From contig CANLQE010000001.1 in NCBI GenBank assembly GCA_947493215.1, positions 2,171,404-2,235,403 on the forward strand: a DNA stretch of 64,000 nt, read 5' to 3'. This document shows positions 49,519-58,403 of the stretch, in pieces; the first letter of the stretch is position 1, and each line of letters starts with the position of its first letter. The notes below the pieces were generated by a model that saw only the letters and a program-made list of their open reading frames with translations, did no database searches and was not told the origin of the DNA. Source of the stretch: an uncultured Sphingomonadaceae bacterium. Its GTDB lineage: Bacteria > Pseudomonadota > Alphaproteobacteria > Sphingomonadales > Sphingomonadaceae. Both the position numbers and the translations under genes were made by a program.

Positions 49519-51191
49519 TATGGGGAAACAAGATCAGTACGAAGACCCATATCAATTTTGTCCGCTAGACGCTGCATATCCGCTGCATCGGCAAATAGTT
49601 TCGCTGACTTCCAAGCGTAGCGCGCTTCATATTTCCGGCCCACGGTCCAATATGCATCCCCGAGATGTTCGTTAATCGTCGGGTCCTGTGGCTCTCCGGC
49701 ACGGGCTCGTTCAAGATAACCCACGGCTTTTTCATGCTCGCCGATGATAAAATAAGCCCAACCCAAAGAATCGGTAATTGCAGCAGAGGAAGACCGCATC
49801 TCGTGCGCTTGACGGATAGCGGCCATAGCGGAAGCGGTATTTTCTCGTCGTTCCAGCTGCGCGTAGCCGAGATAATTTAATATGCTGGCGGAATTGGGTT
49901 GCAACATATCTGCTTTTCTCAGCGATTCCAGGCCAGCTGGCCAAAGCCCCGCCTGTTCTTGTGCGCTTCCCAAAGAAAGCCAATATGATGCCAATTGCGA
50001 ACCGGAAAGATTGCGTTTTTCCGCCAAACTGATTGCTTGTTTAAAGGCTTTGGCCGCCGCTTCATGATCCCCGCTAAGCTGCAGCAGTTGACCAGACAAA
50101 GCTCTCAACTCTGGCGCATCGGGGGATTGATCTATCACTTTGCGGAGGCGTTCCTTCGCACTGGTATAATCTTCGACATCAACATAGCGCGCTATTTCCA
50201 TGCTAATAGCCAACATCGCATAGGCGCTATCGGTTGGAATTTTTTTCAGTGTTGCCCGGGCCGCAGCATTGTTTTCTACATTACCATAGGCTTCGCCCAA
50301 AATCAGTTGGCCATAGTCACTTCTTGGAAAAACTCTTGCCGCCGCTTGGGCGCCGACGAGACCGACAAAATGAGCGCGCTGGGAGCCCAAATCCGATGCC
50401 AGTCTTTGTAAAAGAAAGCCCGTACCGATCTGTTCATCCACCCTTTGCGCCAGGTTTTTGCCAAGCCCTAGCTGAATATCCCGAACCATTTTCGTTTCTG
50501 GACCAGTACGTTTTTTGTTCAATATTTGCAGCGCCTGCGCTTCGTCTCCCTTTGCAAGAAAGTGACGCGCGATGATGATCCGCACAGGCGCCATTCTTGC
50601 CTCATTTCTATCAACGATAGCATCGATGAGCTGCATGACATCGGTTTCATAACCGCGCGCCAGGGCGTGCAATATCAACTGTTCCTGATGGTAATAGGCT
50701 CCGGTTTTGTCCTTTTTCGCAACCGCAAGGTCCGTCAGGGGACTTTCGCCATCGGCTGTGGCTAACCAAGCCTCTAACAAGGGAGATAAAAATGCGAAAT
50801 TGTTCAGTGTTTCCAGCTGAATTGACGCCAGTTGGGCGGTTTTATAATCTCTCTGTGCAAATGCATCAGCAAATAGCAATAAAGGCATCTCCGCATCGAC
50901 AGCGCCCCGCAAGTCCAGGGTCCGAACCGCTTTGACCGCCAAATCAAAATCGCCAGCCTCAATCGCCTTTACATAAGCTTTGCTGGCCAGCAAAAGATTG
51001 TCCGGTTGCTCCTTCAGCGTTTCTGCATAAATTGCGGCAGCAACAGAGGGCTGGTCGGACGATTCAGCCAGCCTCGCTTCAACATATTTATTCAGCGCAT
51101 CAGCACCGTCGCCGCGCTTTGCAAAAGCTGGGCTAACAAGCAATGCGGCAATGAGTGTGCCTCCTAAAACGATCTTACATATTGGGGTAAT
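49518..51191 (-). CDS. TPR-repeat secreted/periplasmic protein
   Basis: TPR pattern (SGSQLASYWLSLGSAQEQAGLWPAGLESLRKADMLQPNSASILNYLGYAQLERRENTASAMAAIRQAHEMRSSSAAITDSLGWAYFIIGEHEKAVGYLERARAGEPQDPTINEHLGDAYWTVGRKYEARYAW). Start uncertain: no ATG/GTG/TTG in frame after the ETF-QO stop and before the signal peptide core; ATT 51191 proposed. Confidence 0.8.
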   Translation of the reverse strand: MTPICKIVLGGTLIAALLVSPAFAKRGDGADALNKYVEARLAESSDQPSVAAAIYAETLKEQPDNLLLASKAYVKAIEAGDFDLAVKAVRTLDLRGAVDAEMPLLLFADAFAQRDYKTAQLASIQLETLNNFAFLSPLLEAWLATADGESPLTDLAVAKKDKTGAYYHQEQLILHALARGYETDVMQLIDAIVDRNEARMAPVRIIIARHFLAKGDEAQALQILNKKRTGPETKMVRDIQLGLGKNLAQRVDEQIGTGFLLQRLASDLGSQRAHFVGLVGAQAAARVFPRSDYGQLILGEAYGNVENNAAARATLKKIPTDSAYAMLAISMEIARYVDVEDYTSAKERLRKVIDQSPDAPELRALSGQLLQLSGDHEAAAKAFKQAISLAEKRNLSGSQLASYWLSLGSAQEQAGLWPAGLESLRKADMLQPNSASILNYLGYAQLERRENTASAMAAIRQAHEMRSSSAAITDSLGWAYFIIGEHEKAVGYLERARAGEPQDPTINEHLGDAYWTVGRKYEARYAWKSAKLFADAADMQRLADKIDMGLRTDLVSP

Positions 51192-52830
51192 TGGGACCTC
51201 CGCCGCCTTCTGGTACGACCCAGTTGATATTCTGGTTCGGGTCTTTGATATCGCATGTTTTGCAGTGAACACAATTTTGCGCGTTGATCTGGAATTTAGG
51301 ATTGCCTGCATCGTCCTCGACAAACTCATAAACCCCTGCCGGGCAGTAACGCTGTGACGGTCCTGCAAATACAGGCAGATTGACGTCAACCGGCATCGCA
51401 GCGTCTTTCAGTTGCAGATGGACCGGCTGATCTTCCTCGTGGTTTGTATTGGACAGGAATACCGAAGACAACCGGTCGAAGCTGATGACGCCATCGGGTT
51501 TCGGATATTCAATCGGTGTGCAATGTTCCGCGCGTTTCAAGCGAGTATGATCGGGATGATGCTTCATCGTAAATGGCATTTTGATTTTGAAGTTTTCTGC
51601 CCACATATTAATTCCGGCAATAATAGAACCCAGAAAATCACCATATTTTTCAGCAGCTGGAAGTACGTTACGAACAACACGCAACTCTTCGCGCACCCAG
51701 CTATTCTCATAGGCTGTGCCATAAGCAGCCAGTTCATCGCTTTGACGATCCGCTACAATGGCTTCAAAAGCCGCTTCGGCCGCCATCATACCGGTTTTCA
51801 TGGCCGTATGGGTGCCCTTGATCCGCGGCACATTCACAAAGCCAGCAGAACAGCCGATCAGTGCGCCACCAGGGAAGAATAATTTTGGTACGGATTGGAA
51901 CCCGCCGTCGTTAATCGCGCGGGCACCATAGGAAATCCGTTTGCCACCTTCCAGAATCTTACGAATTTCCGGATGCTGTTTCCAGCGCTGCATCTCTTCA
52001 AATGGCGAGAGATAAGGGTTTTCATAGTTGAGCCAGGTTACGAAACCCAAGGCCACCTGGTTGTCGGCTTGATGATAGAGAAAACCACCGCCATTGGCGC
52101 CGGCAGTCAACGGCCAACCTTGACTATGAATGACGCGGCCCGGGACATGTTTGTCGGGCTCGATATCCCATAGCTCCTTGATACCAAGGCCGTAAATCTG
52201 CGGCTCGCTATCTGTATCCAGAGCAAATTTATTCTTCAGAATCTTTGTTAGATGTCCACGGACGCCCTCTGCAAAGAATGTATATTTTGCATGAAGTTCC
52301 AAGCCTGGCTCATAATCAGGCTTGTGACTACCATCGCGAGCTACGCCCATGTCGCCAGTAGCGACGCCTTTGACGGAACCATCATCATTATAGAGAATTT
52401 CGGCAGCTGCGAAACCTGGGAAAATTTCAACACCCATATTCTCAGCGCGCTCACCCAGCCAACGGCATAAATTACCCAAGGAGCCGGTATAGGTTCCCTT
52501 ATTATGCATGAACGGCGGCGTGAATATGTGTGGAATCGAGAATTTTTTATTCTTGGTCAGCACCCAGTGTTGGTTGTCCGTTACCGGAACCGCAGCCATT
52601 GGGCAGTCTTCGTCGCGCCAATTGGGTAGCAACTCATCAAGGGCTTTGGGGTCAACAACCGCACCGGACAGGATGTGGGCGCCGATTTCCGATCCTTTTT
52701 CCAATATACAGACCGAGAGATCTTTGCCGGCTTCGTCCGCCATTTGCTTGAACCGGATAGCCGCACTTAGTCCTGCTGGGCCACCGCCAACAATGACCAC
52801 GTCATAAGGCATAGATTCTCGTTCACTCAT
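51175..52830 (-). CDS. Electron transfer flavoprotein-ubiquinone oxidoreductase
   Basis: MPYDVVIVGGGPAGLSAAIRFKQM; EIGAHILSGAVVDPKALDEL; C-terminal 4Fe-4S NAQNCVHCKTCDIKDPNQNINWVVPEGGGGPNYPNM. Confidence 0.95.
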   Translation of the reverse strand: MSERESMPYDVVIVGGGPAGLSAAIRFKQMADEAGKDLSVCILEKGSEIGAHILSGAVVDPKALDELLPNWRDEDCPMAAVPVTDNQHWVLTKNKKFSIPHIFTPPFMHNKGTYTGSLGNLCRWLGERAENMGVEIFPGFAAAEILYNDDGSVKGVATGDMGVARDGSHKPDYEPGLELHAKYTFFAEGVRGHLTKILKNKFALDTDSEPQIYGLGIKELWDIEPDKHVPGRVIHSQGWPLTAGANGGGFLYHQADNQVALGFVTWLNYENPYLSPFEEMQRWKQHPEIRKILEGGKRISYGARAINDGGFQSVPKLFFPGGALIGCSAGFVNVPRIKGTHTAMKTGMMAAEAAFEAIVADRQSDELAAYGTAYENSWVREELRVVRNVLPAAEKYGDFLGSIIAGINMWAENFKIKMPFTMKHHPDHTRLKRAEHCTPIEYPKPDGVISFDRLSSVFLSNTNHEEDQPVHLQLKDAAMPVDVNLPVFAGPSQRYCPAGVYEFVEDDAGNPKFQINAQNCVHCKTCDIKDPNQNINWVVPEGGGGPNYPNM

Positions 52831-52958
52831 TGCACAATTCCCGTATTCGTCTGTATAATAAAATCTTAAATTCGTTCTGCCGCAAACCACAACCCTCTGG
52901 ACATAAACATGCTTGGCCACCAATTGACCAATTCGTCAACTCATGACTCTATACATAG

Positions 52959-53756
52959 ATGAATTTTTCTACGCTTGGAAACCCTGAAATCTCTAACGTT
53001 GAACAGATAAATAGCTTGCGTGACTGGTGGAAGCTGGCTGGCGTAGATTTGCATTATAGCGATAAGCCAGCATCGCTGTTGGCGGAGAACGCTCCTGCAG
53101 CCGCAGGTGCTGTGCCCATTCCGGCAAAGACGATTGTCCCTACGGAAAGCAAGCCGCCATCTCCCAAAGAAGGACACTTGCCTGAGGGTTTCAGCGAAGA
53201 TTATCCTGCGCAATATGATGAATTTCTAGCATGGTTGGCCATTCCCGAAAATCTGATCGAGTCACAATGGTCGCAAAATTATGTTCTTCCAGCAGGTGCC
53301 ATTGATCCGGAAATTATGATTATTACTGGAATGCCAGAACAAAGCGGCTTGTCACAAAATTCTCTCTTTTCGGAGAAAAGCGCCGCTTTGTTGGCCAATA
53401 TGATGAAAGCTATCGGCTGTGATTCGGAGAAAATCCATATCGCGCCTATCTCTGTCGCTCGATCCTTTGATGGCCGGATAGACGCCCAATATCACTCCGC
53501 GTTAAAGAAACGAGCGCTCCATCTCATTACCTTGGTTAGACCGAAACGAATAATCATCTTCGGTGATACCGCTTCACACTTGTTTTTTAACGAAAACCTG
53601 CTCACAGCGCGCAAGAATTTGCAATTTGTTAACCATGTTTCATCCAAGACGGAGGCAATCGCGACTTTCCATCCGCGTATCTTGAACGAAAGACCAGAGT
53701 TCAAGGCGGAAGCATGGAAGGATTTGCAGTTGCTGACGAGGATCCCGAGTATATGA
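52959..53756 (+). CDS. Uracil-DNA glycosylase-fold family protein (divergent)
   Basis: LRDWWKLAGVDLHYSD; IMIITGMPEQSGLSQNSLFSEKSAALLANMMKAIG; HIAPISVARSFDGR; RIIIFGDTASHLFF; IATFHPRILNERPEFKAEAWKDLQLL. Confidence 0.68.
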   Translation: MNFSTLGNPEISNVEQINSLRDWWKLAGVDLHYSDKPASLLAENAPAAAGAVPIPAKTIVPTESKPPSPKEGHLPEGFSEDYPAQYDEFLAWLAIPENLIESQWSQNYVLPAGAIDPEIMIITGMPEQSGLSQNSLFSEKSAALLANMMKAIGCDSEKIHIAPISVARSFDGRIDAQYHSALKKRALHLITLVRPKRIIIFGDTASHLFFNENLLTARKNLQFVNHVSSKTEAIATFHPRILNERPEFKAEAWKDLQLLTRIPSI

Positions 53757-55516
53757 AAAATCAATTTTCCTTAAAGTTCAAATTGGCTCTGACCGCTGCC
53801 ATGGTTACCCTGCCCCTGTCTCCGACATTCGCGCAGGAGCGGGGCGCAGTGCTGTTTAAAAGCTCTTCGGTAGCCAAGGATATTCCTTCACAGCTAAAGC
53901 GCAGCCAATCCGAACATTATCGCGCCATATTCAAGGCTATGGGGGGCAATCAATGGGACATCGCAAAAAATTTGATAGCAGATGCTCCAAAAGGACCGTT
54001 GAAATCTATTGCCCAAGCCGAATATTTACTCGCAGCCAATTCTCCTCGAGCAGAATTGGGGCAGCTTCTGACGTTGGTCAACGAAGCGCCGCATATTCCG
54101 CAAGCTGCTCAATTGGGCCGTTTGGCGAAAAAGCGCGGCGCACAGCTTCTCCCTGATCTGCCGCAAAGACGCAATCTTTCGTATGTTCCCGGCTTATCGA
54201 TCCGGAAAAAGCCTAATTCGATCAAATCAGATAATGCCGCCAACGCTATTCGTGGCCGCATATTGGATTTCATCAAAAACGACAGTCCGCAATCGGCAGA
54301 AGCACTGCTCTTTGAAACAGAAAATGTCCTGTCCTCTGAAGCCCGCACCGAACTCGAACAGCGGGTTGCATGGTCTTACTACATCGAAAATGACGACAAG
54401 TCTGCTCAACGCATGGCGCAAAAAGCGCAAAAAGGTAGCGGCGCGTGGGTTGTTCACGCTGATTGGGTCGTAGGGCTGTCTTCTTGGCGGCTGAACGATT
54501 GCCAGACAGCCAGCGGAGCCTTCGACAATGTTGGCCGACGTGCATCCAACACCGACTTGCAAGCCGCTGGCCTCTATTGGGGGGCACGGTCTGATATTGT
54601 TTGTGGCCAACCGCAAAAAGCGCAAGGTAAACTGCAAACTGCAGCCAAACGGAGTGATAGCTTTTACGGGCTGCTCTCAGCGCAAACTTTGGGCATGGAC
54701 ATTGCGAAGATGAAAGCCAGTGCCGAATTTGCCAAGGGCGACTGGAAAGCATTGAAGCAGCACGACAATGTAAAAGCGGCCATCGCTTTGGTCGAAATCG
54801 GAGAAGAGGGTCTAGCGGACGAAGTTTTGCGGCATCAGGCCACGATCGGCGCTTCTAATGATCATATTGTACTATTGAAGTTGGCCCGCGAGCTCAACTT
54901 GCCGCGCACGCAACTATGGCTAGCCCATCATGCCCCGCGGGGATTTAAGCCCGATGCGCAGGCTCGTTTTCCAGCGCCGAAATGGCGGCCAGATGGCGGT
55001 TGGCGCGTTGATCCGGCTTTGGTCTATGCCCATACGCTTCAGGAATCTGCTTTCCGCAGCAAAGCTGTGAGCCCAGCCAATGCTATTGGTTTAATGCAGG
55101 TTCGCCCCGGAACAGCAGGCGATATTGCACGCGCGAATGGACGAAAGTTTGAGAAGGCTCAGCTGTTCAAGCCATCTACCAACCTAGAATATGGTCAATC
55201 CTATCTGGAATATCTCAGCGGCTCATCAATCACTGGTGGAAAGCTGCCAAAGGTTGCCGCCGCTTATAATGCTGGCCCTGGCTCCGTTCAGCGCTGGAAC
55301 AACGAAATCCAAGATAATGATGATCCGCTCCTGTTTATGGAGAGTATTCCGTTTGTCGAGACCCGTGGATATGTCTCGATCATTTTGCGCAATTATTGGA
55401 TGTATGAAAAGCAGGCCGGGATTGAATCTGCGAGCCTGCGTACATTATCGCAAAATAAATGGCCCGTCTTTCCGAAGAAGCCTAGTAAAAATAAAACGCG
55501 CTTTACCGCGCGCTAG
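53753..55516 (+). CDS. Soluble lytic murein transglycosylase (Slt family)
   Basis: VYAHTLQESAFRSKAVSPANAIGLMQVRPGTAGDIA; NLEYGQSYLEYL; AAYNAGPGSVQRW; ATGA overlap with preceding gene. Confidence 0.93.
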   Translation: MKNQFSLKFKLALTAAMVTLPLSPTFAQERGAVLFKSSSVAKDIPSQLKRSQSEHYRAIFKAMGGNQWDIAKNLIADAPKGPLKSIAQAEYLLAANSPRAELGQLLTLVNEAPHIPQAAQLGRLAKKRGAQLLPDLPQRRNLSYVPGLSIRKKPNSIKSDNAANAIRGRILDFIKNDSPQSAEALLFETENVLSSEARTELEQRVAWSYYIENDDKSAQRMAQKAQKGSGAWVVHADWVVGLSSWRLNDCQTASGAFDNVGRRASNTDLQAAGLYWGARSDIVCGQPQKAQGKLQTAAKRSDSFYGLLSAQTLGMDIAKMKASAEFAKGDWKALKQHDNVKAAIALVEIGEEGLADEVLRHQATIGASNDHIVLLKLARELNLPRTQLWLAHHAPRGFKPDAQARFPAPKWRPDGGWRVDPALVYAHTLQESAFRSKAVSPANAIGLMQVRPGTAGDIARANGRKFEKAQLFKPSTNLEYGQSYLEYLSGSSITGGKLPKVAAAYNAGPGSVQRWNNEIQDNDDPLLFMESIPFVETRGYVSIILRNYWMYEKQAGIESASLRTLSQNKWPVFPKKPSKNKTRFTAR

Positions 55517-55521
55517 GACAT

Positions 55522-55561
55522 AAAAAACCGGATGAGCCACATAGCCCATCCGGTTTTTCTT
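55522..55561. terminator. Bidirectional intrinsic terminator between slt and ahcY
   Basis: AAAAACCGGATG (55523-55534) ... CATCCGGTTTTT (55547-55558), A/T tracts both sides. Confidence 0.85.
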
Positions 55562-55576
55562 TAATATCCGCCGTGA

Positions 55577-56995
55577 TCAGTAACGGTAGTGATCAGGCTT
55601 GAATGGCCCTTCTGTTGTGACACCGATGTAGTCCGCCTGCTCGGTCGTCAACTTGGTCAATTTAACACCCAGTTTCGCCAGATGCAGCTCAGCAACTTTT
55701 TCATCGAGATGCTTCGGCAGCACGTAAACGTCGTTCTTATACTGTTCAGGCCGCAACCAGAGTTCGATCTGCGCCATAACCTGATTGGTGAAGCTCGCTG
55801 ACATCACAAAGCTTGGGTGACCAGTAGCACAGCCTAAATTGACCAAACGGCCTTGCGCCAGAACGATCAACTTTTTGCCATCTGCAAATTCGACTTCATC
55901 AACTTGTGGTTTGATTTCGGTCCATTTCATGTTCTGCAAGCCAGCAATCTGGATTTCGCTATCAAAGTGGCCGATGTTGCAAACAATTGCCCGGTCTTTC
56001 ATTTCTCGCATATGATCGACAGTGATAACGTCTTTGTTGCCCGTTGTTGTCACAAAAATATCAGCGCGTTTTGTCGCCTCTTCCATGGTCACAACTTCAA
56101 AGCCCTCCATTGATGCCTGCAAAGCACAAATTGGATCAATTTCGGTTACCAAGACACGCGCACCGCCGTTGCGAAGCGATTGTGCAGAACCTTTTCCCAC
56201 ATCACCAAAACCGGCGACACAGGCGACTTTACCAGCCAACATAACGTCGGTGGCGCGACGGATCGCATCAACCAATGATTCCTTACAACCATAGAGATTA
56301 TCAAATTTGGACTTGGTGACACTGTCATTCACGTTGATCGCAGGGAAAGGGAGCTTGCCCTGTTTCGCCAATTCATAAAGACGGTGAACGCCAGTCGTTG
56401 TTTCTTCTGAAACGCCCTTTATGTTTGCGACGGTCTTTGTCAGATAACCAGGACGTTCAGCCACAAAGCGCTTCAGGGTTGCAACAAAGACTTCTTCTTC
56501 TTCATTGTCTGGGGTGAATAATTCTTCGCCGGCTTCAACCCGCGCGCCCCAAAGTGCGAACATCGTCGCATCGCCACCATCATCAAGAATGAGGTTACAG
56601 GTTTCGTCCTGACCCCAATCAAAAATACGCTCAACATAAGCCCAATATTCTTCCAGTGTTTCGCCCTTGATGGCAAAAACCGGCGTTCCACCAGCAGCGA
56701 TCGCGGCCGCGGCATGGTCTTGGGTAGAATAAATGTTGCAGGAAGCCCAACGAACAGTCGCTCCGAGCGCCAAAAGCGTTTCAATCAAAACTGCCGTTTG
56801 AATGGTCATATGCAATGAACCGGTAATCCGTGCGCCTTTCAAAGGCTGCTCCGCGCCAAATTCTTCCCGCAAAGCCATCAGCCCGGGCATTTCTGTTTCA
56901 GCAATCTCAATTTCCTTACGGCCAAAATCGGCGAGGGAAATATCTTTGATCACATAATCCTGAGTCTTTATCTCTGCTACAGTAGCCACATTCAT
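55577..56995 (-). CDS. ahcY: Adenosylhomocysteinase (SAH hydrolase)
   Basis: [50 protein letters not shown]-terminal [10 protein letters not shown]. Start ATG 56995 or, with better SD spacing, GTG 56989. Confidence 0.95.
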   Translation of the reverse strand: MNVATVAEIKTQDYVIKDISLADFGRKEIEIAETEMPGLMALREEFGAEQPLKGARITGSLHMTIQTAVLIETLLALGATVRWASCNIYSTQDHAAAAIAAGGTPVFAIKGETLEEYWAYVERIFDWGQDETCNLILDDGGDATMFALWGARVEAGEELFTPDNEEEEVFVATLKRFVAERPGYLTKTVANIKGVSEETTTGVHRLYELAKQGKLPFPAINVNDSVTKSKFDNLYGCKESLVDAIRRATDVMLAGKVACVAGFGDVGKGSAQSLRNGGARVLVTEIDPICALQASMEGFEVVTMEEATKRADIFVTTTGNKDVITVDHMREMKDRAIVCNIGHFDSEIQIAGLQNMKWTEIKPQVDEVEFADGKKLIVLAQGRLVNLGCATGHPSFVMSASFTNQVMAQIELWLRPEQYKNDVYVLPKHLDEKVAELHLAKLGVKLTKLTTEQADYIGVTTEGPFKPDHYRY

Positions 56996-57038
56996 TCTCC
57001 TTGAAAGACGAAGTGCCACACGGGAAAACCGGTGCGGC
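56995..57038 (-). promoter_or_regulatory. Hairpin with loop-SD complementarity in ahcY 5' leader (candidate pseudoknotted riboswitch-like element)
   Basis: Minus strand GCCGCAC-CGGUUUUCCC-GUGUGGC-N14-GGAGAAUG; loop UUUUCC complementary to GGAGAA. Confidence 0.45.
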
Positions 57039-57074
57039 AATTGCGCATTCTCTAGCGTTTTCTGCCTCTAGAAG

Positions 57075-57100
57075 CAAATATAAAGATGTCTTTATATTTG
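57075..57100. promoter_or_regulatory. 26-bp palindromic operator candidate upstream of ahcY
   Basis: caaatataaaga-tg-tctttatatttg: two perfect 12-bp arms, 2-bp centre. Confidence 0.7.
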
Positions 57101-57156
57101 TAATTTTATGTCGAGTTTAGATAGTAAATCAGAACAATCGCAAAGCATCTCGTTTT

Positions 57157-57720
57157 TTATGCACTGCCAAATTGACCAGATAACATATTGGGGTCGATCC
57201 CCTGTGCCTTCCAAGCCATTTCCCATTTATCTTTTGCTTTAGTTTCATAGAGCCATTCTGGTTCGCCGGCCGTAATGGACCATCCATTCTGGGTCAGTTC
57301 TTGTTCCAGCTGTCCTGCTCCCCAACCGGAATATCCTAATGCAGCGATCCATTTCTTTGGACCTCGGTCTTTGGCAATCGCTCCCAGAATATCAAGAGAA
57401 CTGCTCAAACCCCAACGGTCCCCCACTTGCAATGTATCAGACAGATTAAAATCGAGGCTGTGGAGAATGAAGCCCCGATGTATTTCCACCGGACCGCCCA
57501 CAAAAACATTGCGGTCCTTTAATTCTTCCGGCTCAATATCGAACTGCTCCAAAATCCCGTGAAAACTAATATCTGCTGACGTCTCACCAATATTAATTCC
57601 CAATGCGCCATGCTCATCATGTGAACAAATGGCGATTATCGAACGCGCAAAGCGCGGATCGGCCATTCCTGGGGTAGCAAGCAGGAACTGGCCAGAAAAG
57701 TAGAGAGGATCGTCCATCAT
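57157..57720 (-). CDS. YqgE/AlgH family protein (UPF0301)
   Basis: LYFSGQFLLATPGMADPRFARSIIAICSHDEHGALGINIG; VFVGGPVEIHRGFILHS; ALGYSGWGAGQLEQEL. Confidence 0.93.
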   Translation of the reverse strand: MMDDPLYFSGQFLLATPGMADPRFARSIIAICSHDEHGALGINIGETSADISFHGILEQFDIEPEELKDRNVFVGGPVEIHRGFILHSLDFNLSDTLQVGDRWGLSSSLDILGAIAKDRGPKKWIAALGYSGWGAGQLEQELTQNGWSITAGEPEWLYETKAKDKWEMAWKAQGIDPNMLSGQFGSA

Positions 57721-57867
57721 ACTAGCATAAGCACCTTATTGTCGGCTGCACATCGTAAATTCGATAAAACGAGCATTATCATTACATTGCTTGCAATTTC
57801 ATGATGCGGTCACCACAAATAGATAAGACACAATGATATTCCAAAAAACCCTAAAAGGAGCGACAAC

Positions 57868-58344
57868 ATGATCAACAAAGGCGATAAAATACCCGAGGTA
57901 AACCTTGTAAAGGCAACAGAAAATGGTCCTGAGCAAGTCAGCTCCTCTGAATATTTTGCGGGCAAAAAAGTAGCCCTCTTCTCTGTACCTGGTGCTTATA
58001 CCCCAACCTGTTCCGCTAAGCATCTACCCGGCTATGTAGAAAAAGCCGCCGACCTGAAGGCCAAAGGCGTGGATGAAATCGCTTGCACCGCTGTCAATGA
58101 TGCCTTCGTTCTGGGTGCTTGGAACAAAGACTCTGGCTCAGAAGATGTCACCATGTTGGCTGACGGCAATGGCGATTTCGCCAAAGCAGTCGGACTAGAA
58201 ATGGACGGCTCCGGCTTTGGTCTTGGTACACGCGGTCAGCGTTTCTCGATGATCATCAATGATGGCGTCGTGGAAGAGCTGAACGTCGAAGCCCCCGGCG
58301 ACTTCAAAGTCAGTGCTGCTGATTACATGTTGGACCAGCTTTAA
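57868..58344 (+). CDS. Peroxiredoxin (Prx5/type II, redoxin domain)
   Basis: KVALFSVPGAYTPTCSAKHLPGYVEKAADLKAKGVDEIACTAVNDAFVLGAW. Confidence 0.93.
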   Translation: MINKGDKIPEVNLVKATENGPEQVSSSEYFAGKKVALFSVPGAYTPTCSAKHLPGYVEKAADLKAKGVDEIACTAVNDAFVLGAWNKDSGSEDVTMLADGNGDFAKAVGLEMDGSGFGLGTRGQRFSMIINDGVVEELNVEAPGDFKVSAADYMLDQL

Positions 58345-58362
58345 GCCTATTGCAGCAGTTTA

Positions 58363-58398
58363 CAAAAGCCGGCGGAAGAATATTTCCGCCGGCTTTTT
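58363..58398. terminator. Bidirectional intrinsic terminator between prx and M2 peptidase
   Basis: AAAAGCCGGCGGAA (58364-58377) ... TTCCGCCGGCTTTT (58384-58397) with flanking A/T tracts. Confidence 0.85.
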
Positions 58399-58403
58399 TG
58401 TGT

